Assembly: GCA_016880595.1 (NCBI GenBank) | Contig: JAEHDC010000031.1 | Coordinates: 1-16,693, forward strand | Origin: Candidatus Saccharimonadota bacterium | GTDB taxonomy: Bacteria > Patescibacteriota > Saccharimonadia > Saccharimonadales > EFPC-124 | Direction: 5' to 3' | Length of the DNA: 16,693 nucleotides | Shown here: positions 5,833-12,954 of the stretch, piece by piece | Numbering within the stretch: the first letter of the stretch is position 1 | Layout: every line of letters starts with the position of its first letter | Made by a program: the position numbers and the translations under genes | The notes under the pieces: model-generated | The model's database searches: none | Told to the model about the DNA's origin: nothing | What the model saw: the letters and a program-made list of their open reading frames with translations, nothing else

Positions 5833-6249
5833 TTAAATGTCTAATTTTATCTCGCCATAAGCCATTGCTTCCAGAAAAGTTTTAGTGTTGGCAGCCAGCT
5901 CGTCATAGCGGCGCGTAAGAGTTATTAGGGATAAAAAGCCAAATTTATCGTACTGGCGATGTTCAAATAAGACCGGCTCACCGGCCGTAGCCTCTGCCAA
6001 GAACCAGGTGTGATGGCCTTCAGAGGAATTACGGCTGCCAAGCAGGTCAACAATTCTTACACCTATACTTAGATTTTCTTGCATGGCACGAGCCGCCGCT
6101 TGCTCCGCTGTTTCGCCAGGCGCAACTTCTACCTCTGGAATTTCCCATTGCGAGCATTCAGGCGTTTTGCAATGAAGTACCAAAACGCCGCCTGCATCAT
6201 CACATACGATGCAGCCAGAAAATTTTTTAATGTTGCAATCTTGAGGCAT
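5833..6249 (-). CDS. Nudix-like protein with a degenerate catalytic box
   Basis: A 138-residue protein with the Nudix fold pattern: an early beta strand (FSGCIVCDDAGGVLVLH), then a region that aligns with the Nudix box at residues 40-62 (V-E-V-A-P-G-E-T...R-A-M-Q-E-N-L-S-I). Against Gx5Ex7REUxEExGU, the leading Gly is Val, the RE glutamate is Ala55, the second Glu of EE is Asn59, and the last Gly is Ser61. Only part of the metal-binding set remains, so hydrolase activity is doubtful and a ligand-binding or regulatory role is possible. ATG 6249 is chosen because a strong promoter puts transcription initiation there; an upstream in-frame start at 6285 would lie in the -35 box. Confidence 0.75.
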   Translation of the reverse strand: MPQDCNIKKFSGCIVCDDAGGVLVLHCKTPECSQWEIPEVEVAPGETAEQAAARAMQENLSIGVRIVDLLGSRNSSEGHHTWFLAEATAGEPVLFEHRQYDKFGFLSLITLTRRYDELAANTKTFLEAMAYGEIKLDI

Positions 6250-6255
6250 GATTTT

Positions 6256-6285
6256 ATTATAGCCCTTAAACCTTAACTCTGGCAA
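6256..6285 (-). promoter_or_regulatory. Leaderless promoter of the degenerate Nudix gene
   Basis: On the minus strand, TTGCCA (6280-6285), 18 nt and a perfect TATAAT (6256-6261) are followed by 6 nt and ATG 6249. The geometry is identical to that of the gene starting at 3007. Confidence 0.75.
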
Positions 6286-6288
6286 AAA

Positions 6289-6600
6289 CTACTCGGAAGT
6301 TGAGCTAGGAATTAGGCTTAAAGTTTGCTCGTACAGATTGGTAAATGGCTCAGCCCAGTTTAGTGCCGATTGCCAGGACTCGCTAATTGCTTGCAAAATA
6401 TTAGTTGACGGAATGCTTATAAAATGAGCAAATAGAACTACTAGTCCAACCACCAGCAGTAAAATTAATGTTCCAATAATCCCAGCAAAAACCAGGGCTA
6501 GCTTTACGAGTTTGCCGCGCTTTTTGGAGTTGCCGCCGCTAGCATGGGGATCGTGGCCGTGACAATCTTCGCAATTTGTGTCTTGGTAATTATGCGTCAT
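6289..6600 (-). CDS. Small single-pass membrane protein with Cys/His-rich N-terminus
   Basis: A 103-residue protein. The N-terminus contains NCEDCHGHDPHASGG, a compact Cys-x-x-Cys and three-His cluster that could bind a metal such as zinc or haem iron. A basic KKRGKLVK segment precedes one long hydrophobic helix (about residues 33-60). A short outer tail of about 40 residues ends in IPSSTSE. The positive charges before the helix predict the Cys/His part is cytoplasmic. ATG 6600 has AAGGA 5-6 nt upstream. The promoter TATACT with ATGACA at 17 nt overlaps the divergent SGNH hydrolase promoter. The gene stops 39 nt before the degenerate Nudix start. No family is recognised. Confidence 0.65.
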   Translation of the reverse strand: MTHNYQDTNCEDCHGHDPHASGGNSKKRGKLVKLALVFAGIIGTLILLLVVGLVVLFAHFISIPSTNILQAISESWQSALNWAEPFTNLYEQTLSLIPSSTSE

Positions 6601-6620
6601 AAAAATCCTTATTTCACCCA

Positions 6621-6665
6621 GTATACATGCACTTGGCCGCGTTGTCATCTTACAAATGCTATAAT
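6621..6665. promoter_or_regulatory. Divergent overlapping promoters
   Basis: The minus-strand unit is ATGACA, 17 nt, TATACT (-10 at 6621-6626), reading into the small membrane protein. The plus-strand unit has TATAAT at 6660-6665, followed by 6 nt and ATG 6672 of the SGNH hydrolase, with no good -35. The two start regions overlap, so the genes may be co-regulated or compete. Confidence 0.55.
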
Positions 6666-6671
6666 TTATTT

Positions 6672-7265
6672 ATGAAGCAAATTCTCTGTTACGGCGATTC
6701 AAACACTTGGGGTAATGGAGCCTTTAGCCAAGGTCGGATTGCCTTTGAAAAACAATGGCCAAACATTTTGCAAAAACACCTTGGCGCAGATTATCGCGTT
6801 ATTCAAGAAGGCTTGCCTGGCCGCGTTGCTGGCAACTTGCAACGATACAAAACTTTTTATAACGGCCGCGATGTTTTTAGGGCAATTTTTCTATCCTCCG
6901 CCCCTGTTGATGCGATAGTCATTGCACTTGGCACCAACGATTGCCAACGCCGCTATAACCGCACCGCCGAACAAATTGTGCATGATATTTTGTGGTACGC
7001 AGACGAAATCTCCGAGCTTCAAAATAAAAATGAAAACATAAAGCCAGAAGTACTTTTTATTGCTCCGCCAAATTTCCGCTCTTCTAAAGATTACTTTAAC
7101 GCCAATGAGGCAACACGCGCCGCGGTTATTAACTTCTTAAAAAAGGCTTCTCACAATTTTATTTTTATAGAAGATTTGGAGCTAACCGATGACGGCGTGC
7201 ATTTCTCGGACCGCGACCACCAGCGCGTGGCTGGTCTAGTGGCCAATAAATTTGCTAAGCTATAA
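6672..7265 (+). CDS. SGNH/GDSL-family hydrolase
   Basis: A 197-residue cytoplasmic ester hydrolase of the SGNH superfamily. Block I is YGDSNTWG with nucleophile Ser10. Block II Gly is in GLPGR (about 47-51). Block III is LGTND with Asn89. Block V is DDGVHF with Asp174 and His177. All four catalytic elements are present. There is no signal peptide. The substrate is unknown: members of this group cleave acyl or acetyl esters, including sugar O-acetyl groups. An upstream in-frame start would overlap the divergent promoter; ATG 6672 lies 6 nt after TATAAT and is taken as a leaderless start. The Nudix gene follows 2 nt after the stop, so the two form an operon. Confidence 0.88.
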   Translation: MKQILCYGDSNTWGNGAFSQGRIAFEKQWPNILQKHLGADYRVIQEGLPGRVAGNLQRYKTFYNGRDVFRAIFLSSAPVDAIVIALGTNDCQRRYNRTAEQIVHDILWYADEISELQNKNENIKPEVLFIAPPNFRSSKDYFNANEATRAAVINFLKKASHNFIFIEDLELTDDGVHFSDRDHQRVAGLVANKFAKL

Positions 7266-7267
7266 GC

Positions 7268-7702
7268 ATGTCAGATAGCAACGTAGTTAGAGTTGGCGTT
7301 GGCCTTTTGGTTGTGCATGGCAATCAAATTTTACTTGGTGAGCGCCTAAATGCACACGGCAGCAATCAATACGCTGGGCCAGGCGGCCAACTGGAGTATG
7401 GGGAAACCGCTAAAGAAGCTCTGATGAGAGAAGTTGCCGAAGAATGCGGCGCTGGCTTTAAAGTGCGTGACCTTCGTTTCTTGTGCTGCTCCGACCTACT
7501 AACGTACATGCCAAGACACTACATTGACCTAGGCTTTGCAGCAGCTTGGGAATCTGGCAAGCCAGAAGTGACTGAGCCAGACAAGCTCGTCTCCTGGGAT
7601 TGGTATGACCTGGATGCGCTACCAACACGCCTATTTGGTTGCGTGCCAGAATATGTTCAATCACTCAAGACCGGCCAGAATCACTTTACTGTCCGCAACT
7701 AA
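7268..7702 (+). CDS. Nudix hydrolase (MutT/NUDT15-like)
   Basis: A 144-residue enzyme with a complete Nudix box at residues 40-61 (G-Q-L-E-Y-G-E...REVAEECG), so metal binding and pyrophosphate hydrolysis are expected. The flanking sequence (RVGVGLLVVHGNQILLGER, then PGGQLEYGE) resembles the NUDT15/MutT group, which hydrolyses nucleoside triphosphates, including damaged ones. The precise substrate cannot be read from sequence. It starts 2 nt after the SGNH hydrolase stop with no clear ribosome binding site, so translation is probably coupled. Two terminator hairpins follow. Confidence 0.9.
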   Translation: MSDSNVVRVGVGLLVVHGNQILLGERLNAHGSNQYAGPGGQLEYGETAKEALMREVAEECGAGFKVRDLRFLCCSDLLTYMPRHYIDLGFAAAWESGKPEVTEPDKLVSWDWYDLDALPTRLFGCVPEYVQSLKTGQNHFTVRN

Positions 7703-7722
7703 CTGCTAAAATATCCGGCAAT

Positions 7723-7754
7723 AATCGTAGCTGGCGCAACTGCCAGCTACGATT
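7723..7754 (+). terminator. Terminator of the SGNH-Nudix operon
   Basis: A 13-bp perfect stem (AATCGTAGCTGGC with its complement) and 6-nt loop, followed by TAACTTTTG, lie 20 nt after the Nudix stop. Confidence 0.75.
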
Positions 7755-7764
7755 TAACTTTTGT

Positions 7765-7809
7765 CACCATATAAAATACCCATCGCAGGAATGGGTATTT
7801 TATATGGTG
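7765..7809. terminator. Terminator overlapping the tRNA-Val 3' end
   Basis: A perfect 19-bp inverted repeat with a 7-nt loop, rich in A and T at its base. Its right arm (7791-7809) includes the encoded CCA, the discriminator and the last acceptor base of tRNA-Val(UAC). The terminator and the tRNA acceptor end therefore compete for the same bases. Confidence 0.8.
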
Positions 7810-7881
7810 GGCGCTGAGGGATTCGAACCCCCGACCCCCTCGGTGTAAACGAGGTGCTCTAGCCAACTGAGCTAAGCGCCC
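7805..7881 (-). tRNA. tRNA-Val (UAC anticodon)
   Basis: A 77-nt cloverleaf with acceptor strands GGGCGCT/AGCGCCC, anticodon loop TTTACAC (UAC), T-loop TTCGAAT, A73 and encoded CCA. It is the second tRNA of a minus-strand transcript that begins upstream of tRNA-Val(CAC). Confidence 0.96.
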
Positions 7882-7897
7882 GCACGGGCATTGGGCT

Positions 7898-7950
7898 TGG
7901 TGGATCTGACAGGACTCGAACCCAAAGTCTGCCAGCGGCAGGCTTTGAGG
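7898..7950 (-). pseudogene. tRNA-Val 3' fragment joined to a hairpin
   Basis: Positions 7898-7922 repeat exactly the last 25 nt of tRNA-Val(CAC) (8002-8026): CCA, acceptor 3' strand and T-arm up to the loop. Beyond 7922 the T-stem partner is lost and a hairpin follows, with core CTGCCAGCGGCAG and outer arms CAAAG/CTTTG. Upstream spacer sequence CGCACGGGCA is also repeated (7881-7890 and 7977-7986), pointing to a tandem duplication of spacer plus tRNA followed by replacement or decay. It cannot fold as a tRNA. Confidence 0.75.
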
Positions 7951-8001
7951 GCCAAGACGCTAAGCGGGGCGGCCCGCGCACGGGCAATCCTGTGTTATCC
8001 G

Positions 8002-8078
8002 TGGTGGATCTGACAGGACTCGAACCTGTGACCTCCACAGTGTGAATGTGGCGCTCTAGCCAACTGAGCTACAGATCC
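8002..8078 (-). tRNA. tRNA-Val (CAC anticodon)
   Basis: A 77-nt cloverleaf with acceptor strands GGATCTG/CAGATCC, anticodon stem CCACA/TGTGG, loop TTCACAC (CAC), T-loop TTCGAGT, A73 and encoded CCA. It is the first gene of the tRNA-Val transcript. Its 3' 25 nt recur as a fragment 104 nt downstream. Confidence 0.96.
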
Positions 8079-8101
8079 ATGTAAAAAGCCAGATCAAAAA
8101 T

Positions 8102-8130
8102 ATTATACCAAAAAGATTGGCTTTTCTCAA
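8102..8130 (-). promoter_or_regulatory. Promoter of the tRNA-Val operon
   Basis: On the minus strand, TTGAGA (8125-8130), exactly 17 nt and a perfect TATAAT (8102-8107) predict a leader of about 17 nt before tRNA-Val(CAC). Confidence 0.75.
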
Positions 8131-8210
8131 TATCTACGTATCTAAATTCCGCTTTTTGCTCGCCTTTGTTATAATAACTTCATCCCTTACCTACAAATTG
8201 GGAGCAAATT

Positions 8211-8897
8211 ATGCATATCGCCACTGGCAAAGTTCGATGGTTGTATTTTGGGTTCTTGCTAACCGCGCTGTGTTGCCTTCTCTTTTTTCAGGGAGCAGCA
8301 GCCTATAATGCAATTAAACATCACAGGCTGATCACGCATGCCGCCATCTGCGCTCAAGGTCAGACAAAAGATTGTTTGCTTGCGGAGTCAGCTACTGTTG
8401 AAGGCCACGATTCTAGCTATACTGACCCGTCAACAGAAGGCGACAAGGACTACTATCTTACGATAGATGGCAATAACCAACTTGTTGACGATAAATTGTA
8501 TGAAGCCGCCATCATTGGAAGTGCCGTACAGGTCACTAGATACAACGGCGAGATCGTAACAATCGCCTGCGGTAATATAACTTATGCCACAGACGAGAGT
8601 ACAACAAACGCCATATCAGCGATGCTCGTCCTATTCCTTGCTACCTCCGCGTCAGTCCATGCTATCCTTATCGTAGATATATGGTGGTCTGGCAAAGGAT
8701 ATCTGGTTGTGCCGGCAATATGGCAGTTTACAATCTTTGGGACGATCATCACCCTTGTTGCAGCATCCATTATTGGAGCCGTACTTATTGATGTGATTCC
8801 AAATTTGGCCTGTGCAGTTTTTGCCACCGTCTCCACAACTATCACGATTAGCGCAATAGCAGACCGGTGGATAATGTTGCACTCCGCAAAGGGTTAA
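8211..8897 (+). CDS. Four-helix membrane protein with an outer domain
   Basis: A 228-residue protein of unknown function. One hydrophobic helix lies at about residues 9-31, then an approximately 100-residue polar domain (35-133), then three more helices at about 134-157, 164-192 and 195-217. The polar domain contains GDKDYYLTIDGNN and, later, GSAVQVTRYNGEIVTIACG. This resembles the small beta domain found between helices in DUF3592-like or actinobacterial membrane proteins, but it is only a resemblance. GGGAG lies 7 nt before ATG 8211, and a TATAAT at 8170-8175 is a likely -10 box. A 12-bp hairpin follows the stop. It is not obviously linked to either neighbour. Confidence 0.75.
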   Translation: MHIATGKVRWLYFGFLLTALCCLLFFQGAAAYNAIKHHRLITHAAICAQGQTKDCLLAESATVEGHDSSYTDPSTEGDKDYYLTIDGNNQLVDDKLYEAAIIGSAVQVTRYNGEIVTIACGNITYATDESTTNAISAMLVLFLATSASVHAILIVDIWWSGKGYLVVPAIWQFTIFGTIITLVAASIIGAVLIDVIPNLACAVFATVSTTITISAIADRWIMLHSAKG

Positions 8898-8908
8898 TAG
8901 GGATATCA

Positions 8909-8942
8909 GTGGGCTTTGAGTGCAATTATGCTCAAAGCCCAC
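8909..8942 (+). terminator. Hairpin after the membrane protein gene
   Basis: A perfect 12-bp stem (GTGGGCTTTGAG with its complement) and 10-nt loop start 12 nt after the stop. No T-tract follows, so it is either a weak terminator or a 3' stabiliser. Confidence 0.55.
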
Positions 8943-8997
8943 GCAACGCAGGTAAATCACATAAACTATTAGAGTAAATTGACGTAAAATAATTGAT

Positions 8998-9034
8998 GTT
9001 CAACAGCTGCTAAAGATACCAGCAGCTGTTGAAC
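8998..9034. terminator. Terminator of the PL7 lyase gene
   Basis: A perfect 14-bp stem (GTTCAACAGCTGCT with its complement) and 9-nt loop lie 16 nt past the lyase stop. It is followed on the minus strand by ATCAATTATTTTA. Confidence 0.65.
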
Positions 9035-9049
9035 AATGCGTTAAAATGG

Positions 9050-9814
9050 CTATGATTCCGTTATGCTGAGTCCAGTCACAAGCACTTCTCCGTAGGATTC
9101 TGCGCTATCACCTTTTTGAATGTTAGTCTGAAGATATATTCCAGCCTTAAAATAACAGCCGTTACATTGCCTGTTTAGCACATATTCTTGGACGCCGTTA
9201 TAATAAACGCCAATACTGCTGCCACTTGCCTGAATTTTAAGCTCAAAAGTGTCTCCAAGCTCGTAATTATCGTCAAGCACAGCTACCGCTCGATCATCAA
9301 CCTTCACAAACAAGCGCGAACCGTCAAGCCGAATTAGCAAAACATAATCATCGGCATCGTGGATTTGGCCAACAATAATTGAAGGATGGCTAGTTGGAAG
9401 GTGCGTAACTGATTCCTCAATAATCATTGTGTGTGTTGAATCAGCGCTGGTCCAGGCAGCAAGATTTGCACCCAAATTTGTCATCTCGCGTAGTTCGGTA
9501 CGAGGAAAATCCGACCCAGATATAACTTCTCCGCCGGCATTAGCCATAAAAACAACACCATTTTTGGCACTGCTTAGCTTAAAATATTGGCTCTGATAAT
9601 CCTCTAGCTCCGGCTGCTTTATTTCGTCAGGATCACCCGGATGATTCGTGTTGACCGGAATCGCAAGCTTCCAATTTTTTAAATCAAAAACGCCCGCAGG
9701 GCTAGTTGGAGCAAAAGCGCTGTCCGAGCATTTTCCGGCTACTGCAAAAACGCCAATAGCAGACATCAGCCCGATAACAGCAATAGCTATACCCAGCTTC
9801 CTCTTGCAACGCAT
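9050..9814 (-). CDS. Secreted polysaccharide lyase family 7 (alginate lyase-like)
   Basis: A 254-residue exported enzyme. Residues 1-27 form a signal peptide with a KRK basic start and hydrophobic core, and the mature jelly-roll domain begins near residue 40. The three PL7 signatures are intact: R-T-E-L-R at 105-109, Q-I-H at 150-152, and YFKAGIY at 221-227. These supply the catalytic Arg, Gln, His and Tyr that cleave uronate links by beta-elimination. In PL7, QIH (rather than QVH) is usually linked to action on guluronate-containing alginate. The length is that of a single-domain PL7 enzyme. AGGAG lies 6 nt before ATG 9814. It could trim a polymer made by this cell or degrade a host or environmental polymer. 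Confidence 0.92.
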   Translation of the reverse strand: MRCKRKLGIAIAVIGLMSAIGVFAVAGKCSDSAFAPTSPAGVFDLKNWKLAIPVNTNHPGDPDEIKQPELEDYQSQYFKLSSAKNGVVFMANAGGEVISGSDFPRTELREMTNLGANLAAWTSADSTHTMIIEESVTHLPTSHPSIIVGQIHDADDYVLLIRLDGSRLFVKVDDRAVAVLDDNYELGDTFELKIQASGSSIGVYYNGVQEYVLNRQCNGCYFKAGIYLQTNIQKGDSAESYGEVLVTGLSITES

Positions 9815-10123
9815 ATCTACTCCTTTGTGTCAGTACAGATCACAAACGCAGTTTATATTTTATAGCAGTTTAACAATATTGCAAGCTCAAACAAGCACAT
9901 AACAATTCTACAACGTCATAAGTGTTGACCACTGGGAATCATGATCCCAATCTCAATCTGTCGAATCAAGAAGGATTAACCACAACAACACTGTATAAAC
10001 AAAATTTAATAGTAAGCATTTGCGTTTTTGAGGGAACTAACTGTAATATAAACTTTGATTACGTAATAAACAATCATATTGATTGCTTTTTATTTTGGTG
10101 AGAATAAAGGAGTATTTTTAATT
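9815..10123. other. AT-rich divergent intergenic region
   Basis: About 300 nt between divergent genes. On the minus strand, TTGCAA, 16 nt and TAAAAT near 9860-9890 may be the lyase promoter. Near 9933-9949 there is a short dyad, TGGG...ATCATGAT...CCCA. The plus-strand promoter for the beta-helix gene is not clear, although AAAGGAG at 10106-10112 is its ribosome binding site. No gene is seen. Confidence 0.4.
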
Positions 10124-12850
10124 ATGGCTCGATTACCAGTTTCCGGTACAGATGCTGGCGCTTGGGGAAATATCCTAAATGAGTTCCTGCTAACCGAGCA
10201 CAACAGTGACGGCACGCTTAAAGTTCGCAATGACATAAATTTAATTAATACCAAAGTTGACAGCTCCGTGCCATCATCTGCCAAAGGTCAACCAGGTGGC
10301 TATGCGCCGCTAGGGACAGACAGTAAAATTGCCTCCACCTATTTACCGGCGTCAGTGTTAGATCGGATTCAAATTGATGGCATAATAGCCGACGGTACAA
10401 CAGATAACGGCCCAATCATACAGACTGTGCTTAACGGTTTGTATGACCAATCGGTTGACCATTCACTCGAAATTCAAGTGCAATCGCCTACAGCTACCGG
10501 AATTATATACATCAATCAGGTGCTTCAGCTCAAAACCAGCAATGCGGCTTTGCGTTTTAGCTCGCCTCTAAAGTTTGGACCAATGGGCGGCCTTAAAATC
10601 CAAGGTGAGCTAGACGAAACCCCAACAACAAACAAGCCATACATTACTGCCGATGCCGCATCTGGCAGTACCACAATAACAATTAACAGAGTAACCGATT
10701 TTGCGGTTGGCGACTACATTGTAATACGTGGTGCGCGCGACGCCAATGGCAACAGCATCCAAAAAATGAACAATACCATCACCGCAATAACCGACAAAGT
10801 ATTGACCTTAAGCAAACCGCTAGATGACACGTTCTTGGTATACAACGAAGGCACTTGGTCAAACCACAACAGCAATGTTACAAAAGTGATTGCCGTTACC
10901 ATTACAGCCGCAGCCAACAGGGGTGACAGAACAGTTACTGTGACGGATTCTAGCTATTTTTCAGAGGGTGACTTTGTTCAAGTGTTAGATGACGTCAATA
11001 CATCAACACCAGCAGGAACGGCCGAAGCCACAAATTTTAAACATAAAGAAATTGCCGGAGTTCGGCAAATAGTTTCTGCAACCTCAATCCGCCTATCACA
11101 CGCCCTGCACCACACTTACAACATCAGCCAAGGCGCGCGGGTTGCCAAAGTCAAACCTGTAGAACACTCCTCAATTCGCGATGCCGCAATAACTTGGGAT
11201 CAAATGTCAACAACAAATTACGCAATTGAAGCCAAGTTTGCAATTGGTTGTTCTATAGAAAATTGCCAAGTTATTGGTGATTCAGCGACAAAAAAATCAT
11301 GGCGCAACCAAGCAATACGCTTAACAGATAGCTATTTTTCCAAAATCAACAACTGCTATGTTGCAGTTGCGACCAATACGGATGGAGGATATGGCTACGG
11401 GGTTACAATGTACGGCTCAACAAACTGTACGGTCAAAGATTGCGAGGTTTCTTCGACGCGCCATTCATTCCTCTTTTTTGCCGGAGCAGCAGGCAACTCT
11501 GTTTCGGGATGCATATCAGTTGATGCTGCCGTCTCCGACTATGACTTTCACGGTGGTGAGTGCGTTGACAATACCGTTACCAACTGTATTGCAGTTGGCG
11601 GCGACTCGGTTGCAGACGATGGTTCAACCAACAAAGCAGCGTGTCGCATTGGCAATAGCTCCCACGCCGACGGCGACTCGTACAACGTATTTTCTAGTAT
11701 GCATATTATTAATTATCAAGGTATAGCTTTTGAAATCGTACCTCAAAGTACCGAAAACATCTTCCGGGATAGCCGAGTTACAATTGCCCAAACTGGTATT
11801 AAAGTTGCAATAAATCCTAGCAACACGCTGCTAACTTCTTTAAATACCTATATTGAAAATATAGATTTTAGCGATGTTTCAGCTCCGCTCGTCATAGATG
11901 GCGGCACAAGCAATAACGTAAATGGATTGCTAATTGACAACTGCCGGTTTGTCCGACCAACCCAGAGCTTAACAATTAACAATGCACAAAAAATACGACT
12001 GTTCAACAACACTTTGGTAGATCCTTCGCTGGCAACTGGCAGCTATGCAATGACAGCTTCAAATGTCATAGCTTTTACTGCCAAACGCAACGATTTGTCA
12101 GGGGTTGTCAGAGGCGTAAAATTAACCACTTGTCCAAATGCACGCGTTACAGAAAATACATTACATGATCTTGCCGAAACCACTGTTTACGACGATGGCG
12201 GCGGCAATACCGGTGCACTCTTTGCCAGAAATGACATCTTTGGTTTTACGCCAACCGCCGTTGTGTCCGCTGCGGCTCCTAGCACTGGCGGAATGATAGA
12301 CATTTCTACAATTTATCAACCTGACGCACCGCTGCAGCACGGCTTTGTTGAATGGAATTTTGATCCAACGGCAATTAGCTCTGGCAGTGGTTCGGCAGCA
12401 GTTTCGGGCACAATCTATATAATAAAAATAACTGCTTGCACCGGGGGAATTATTAAAAACGTCGTGACAACAGTTGGCAGCGGCACTACACCTGCGCTCA
12501 CTAGCGCTCAAAATTATGCTGGAGTTTATAACAATAGTGGAGCACAATTAGCCACAACAGCTGACCAAACCACGGCTTGGGCCACAACAGGCTTAAAGAT
12601 CATGGCGCTGACCAGTGAAATAACAATCCAAGCTGGTCAGGACTACTTTGTGGCACTTGTAAGTAATGGCAGCACGCTACCATCTTTTGTAGCATCGGCT
12701 GGAGCATCAACTACCACTGCAAATGCTAATTTAGCAAATGCCTCTAAGCGTTTTAGTGTTAATGGCAGTGGCACATCGCTGCCAACAACAATAGATTTAA
12801 GCAGTAACTCTGGTTTTGGCGCCAAAGCATACTGGATTGCCCTCTCTTAA
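10124..12850 (+). CDS. Large right-handed beta-helix surface or tail-fibre-like protein
   Basis: A 908-residue protein with no signal peptide and no membrane helix. Residues 1-35 hold the conserved R-L-P-x-G-T-D...W-G-N-I-L-N-E-F-L...HNSDGTLK segment. Residues 55-85 (G-G-Y-A-P-L-G-T-D-S-K-I-A-S-T-Y-L-P) resemble the linker of phage tail fibres. About 270-700 is a parallel beta-helix with short repeats (IENCQVIGD, INNCYVAVA, VKDCEVSST, VTNCIAVGG) typical of the pectate-lyase-like fold. The last 180 residues form a separate Gly/Ser/Thr-rich beta domain ending in YWIALS. ATG 10124 has AAAGGAG 11 nt upstream. It could be a cell-surface adhesin, a polysaccharide-binding or degrading protein, or a captured tail spike. 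No catalytic residues are identified. Confidence 0.85.
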   Translation: MARLPVSGTDAGAWGNILNEFLLTEHNSDGTLKVRNDINLINTKVDSSVPSSAKGQPGGYAPLGTDSKIASTYLPASVLDRIQIDGIIADGTTDNGPIIQTVLNGLYDQSVDHSLEIQVQSPTATGIIYINQVLQLKTSNAALRFSSPLKFGPMGGLKIQGELDETPTTNKPYITADAASGSTTITINRVTDFAVGDYIVIRGARDANGNSIQKMNNTITAITDKVLTLSKPLDDTFLVYNEGTWSNHNSNVTKVIAVTITAAANRGDRTVTVTDSSYFSEGDFVQVLDDVNTSTPAGTAEATNFKHKEIAGVRQIVSATSIRLSHALHHTYNISQGARVAKVKPVEHSSIRDAAITWDQMSTTNYAIEAKFAIGCSIENCQVIGDSATKKSWRNQAIRLTDSYFSKINNCYVAVATNTDGGYGYGVTMYGSTNCTVKDCEVSSTRHSFLFFAGAAGNSVSGCISVDAAVSDYDFHGGECVDNTVTNCIAVGGDSVADDGSTNKAACRIGNSSHADGDSYNVFSSMHIINYQGIAFEIVPQSTENIFRDSRVTIAQTGIKVAINPSNTLLTSLNTYIENIDFSDVSAPLVIDGGTSNNVNGLLIDNCRFVRPTQSLTINNAQKIRLFNNTLVDPSLATGSYAMTASNVIAFTAKRNDLSGVVRGVKLTTCPNARVTENTLHDLAETTVYDDGGGNTGALFARNDIFGFTPTAVVSAAAPSTGGMIDISTIYQPDAPLQHGFVEWNFDPTAISSGSGSAAVSGTIYIIKITACTGGIIKNVVTTVGSGTTPALTSAQNYAGVYNNSGAQLATTADQTTAWATTGLKIMALTSEITIQAGQDYFVALVSNGSTLPSFVASAGASTTTANANLANASKRFSVNGSGTSLPTTIDLSSNSGFGAKAYWIALS

Positions 12851-12909
12851 AATAAGTTCATTGCTATTATAGCCACCCCCAATACAAAATGGCCAAATTA
12901 TGAGTTATA

Positions 12910-12941
12910 GCACCGGGTAGCGAAAAATCGCAGCCCGGTGC
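12910..12941. terminator. Shared terminator between convergent genes
   Basis: GCACCGGG pairs with CCCGGTGC (8 bp), followed by a 2x2 internal loop, a 4-bp GCGA/TCGC stem and an AAAA loop. A T-rich stretch (CTTTATTCTTTT) follows on the plus side. It sits between two convergent genes and probably serves both. Confidence 0.7.
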
Positions 12942-12954
12942 CAACTTTATTCTT

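Noticed and set aside
7898..7990. A complete long-arm tRNA with a UCA-like anticodon (selenocysteine or recoded UGA) on the minus strand
   Set aside because: Only the 3' 25 nt match a tRNA. The T-stem is broken, the base before the would-be anticodon is C rather than U, and no acceptor 5' strand pairs. Genes here end normally and show no internal UGA codons.
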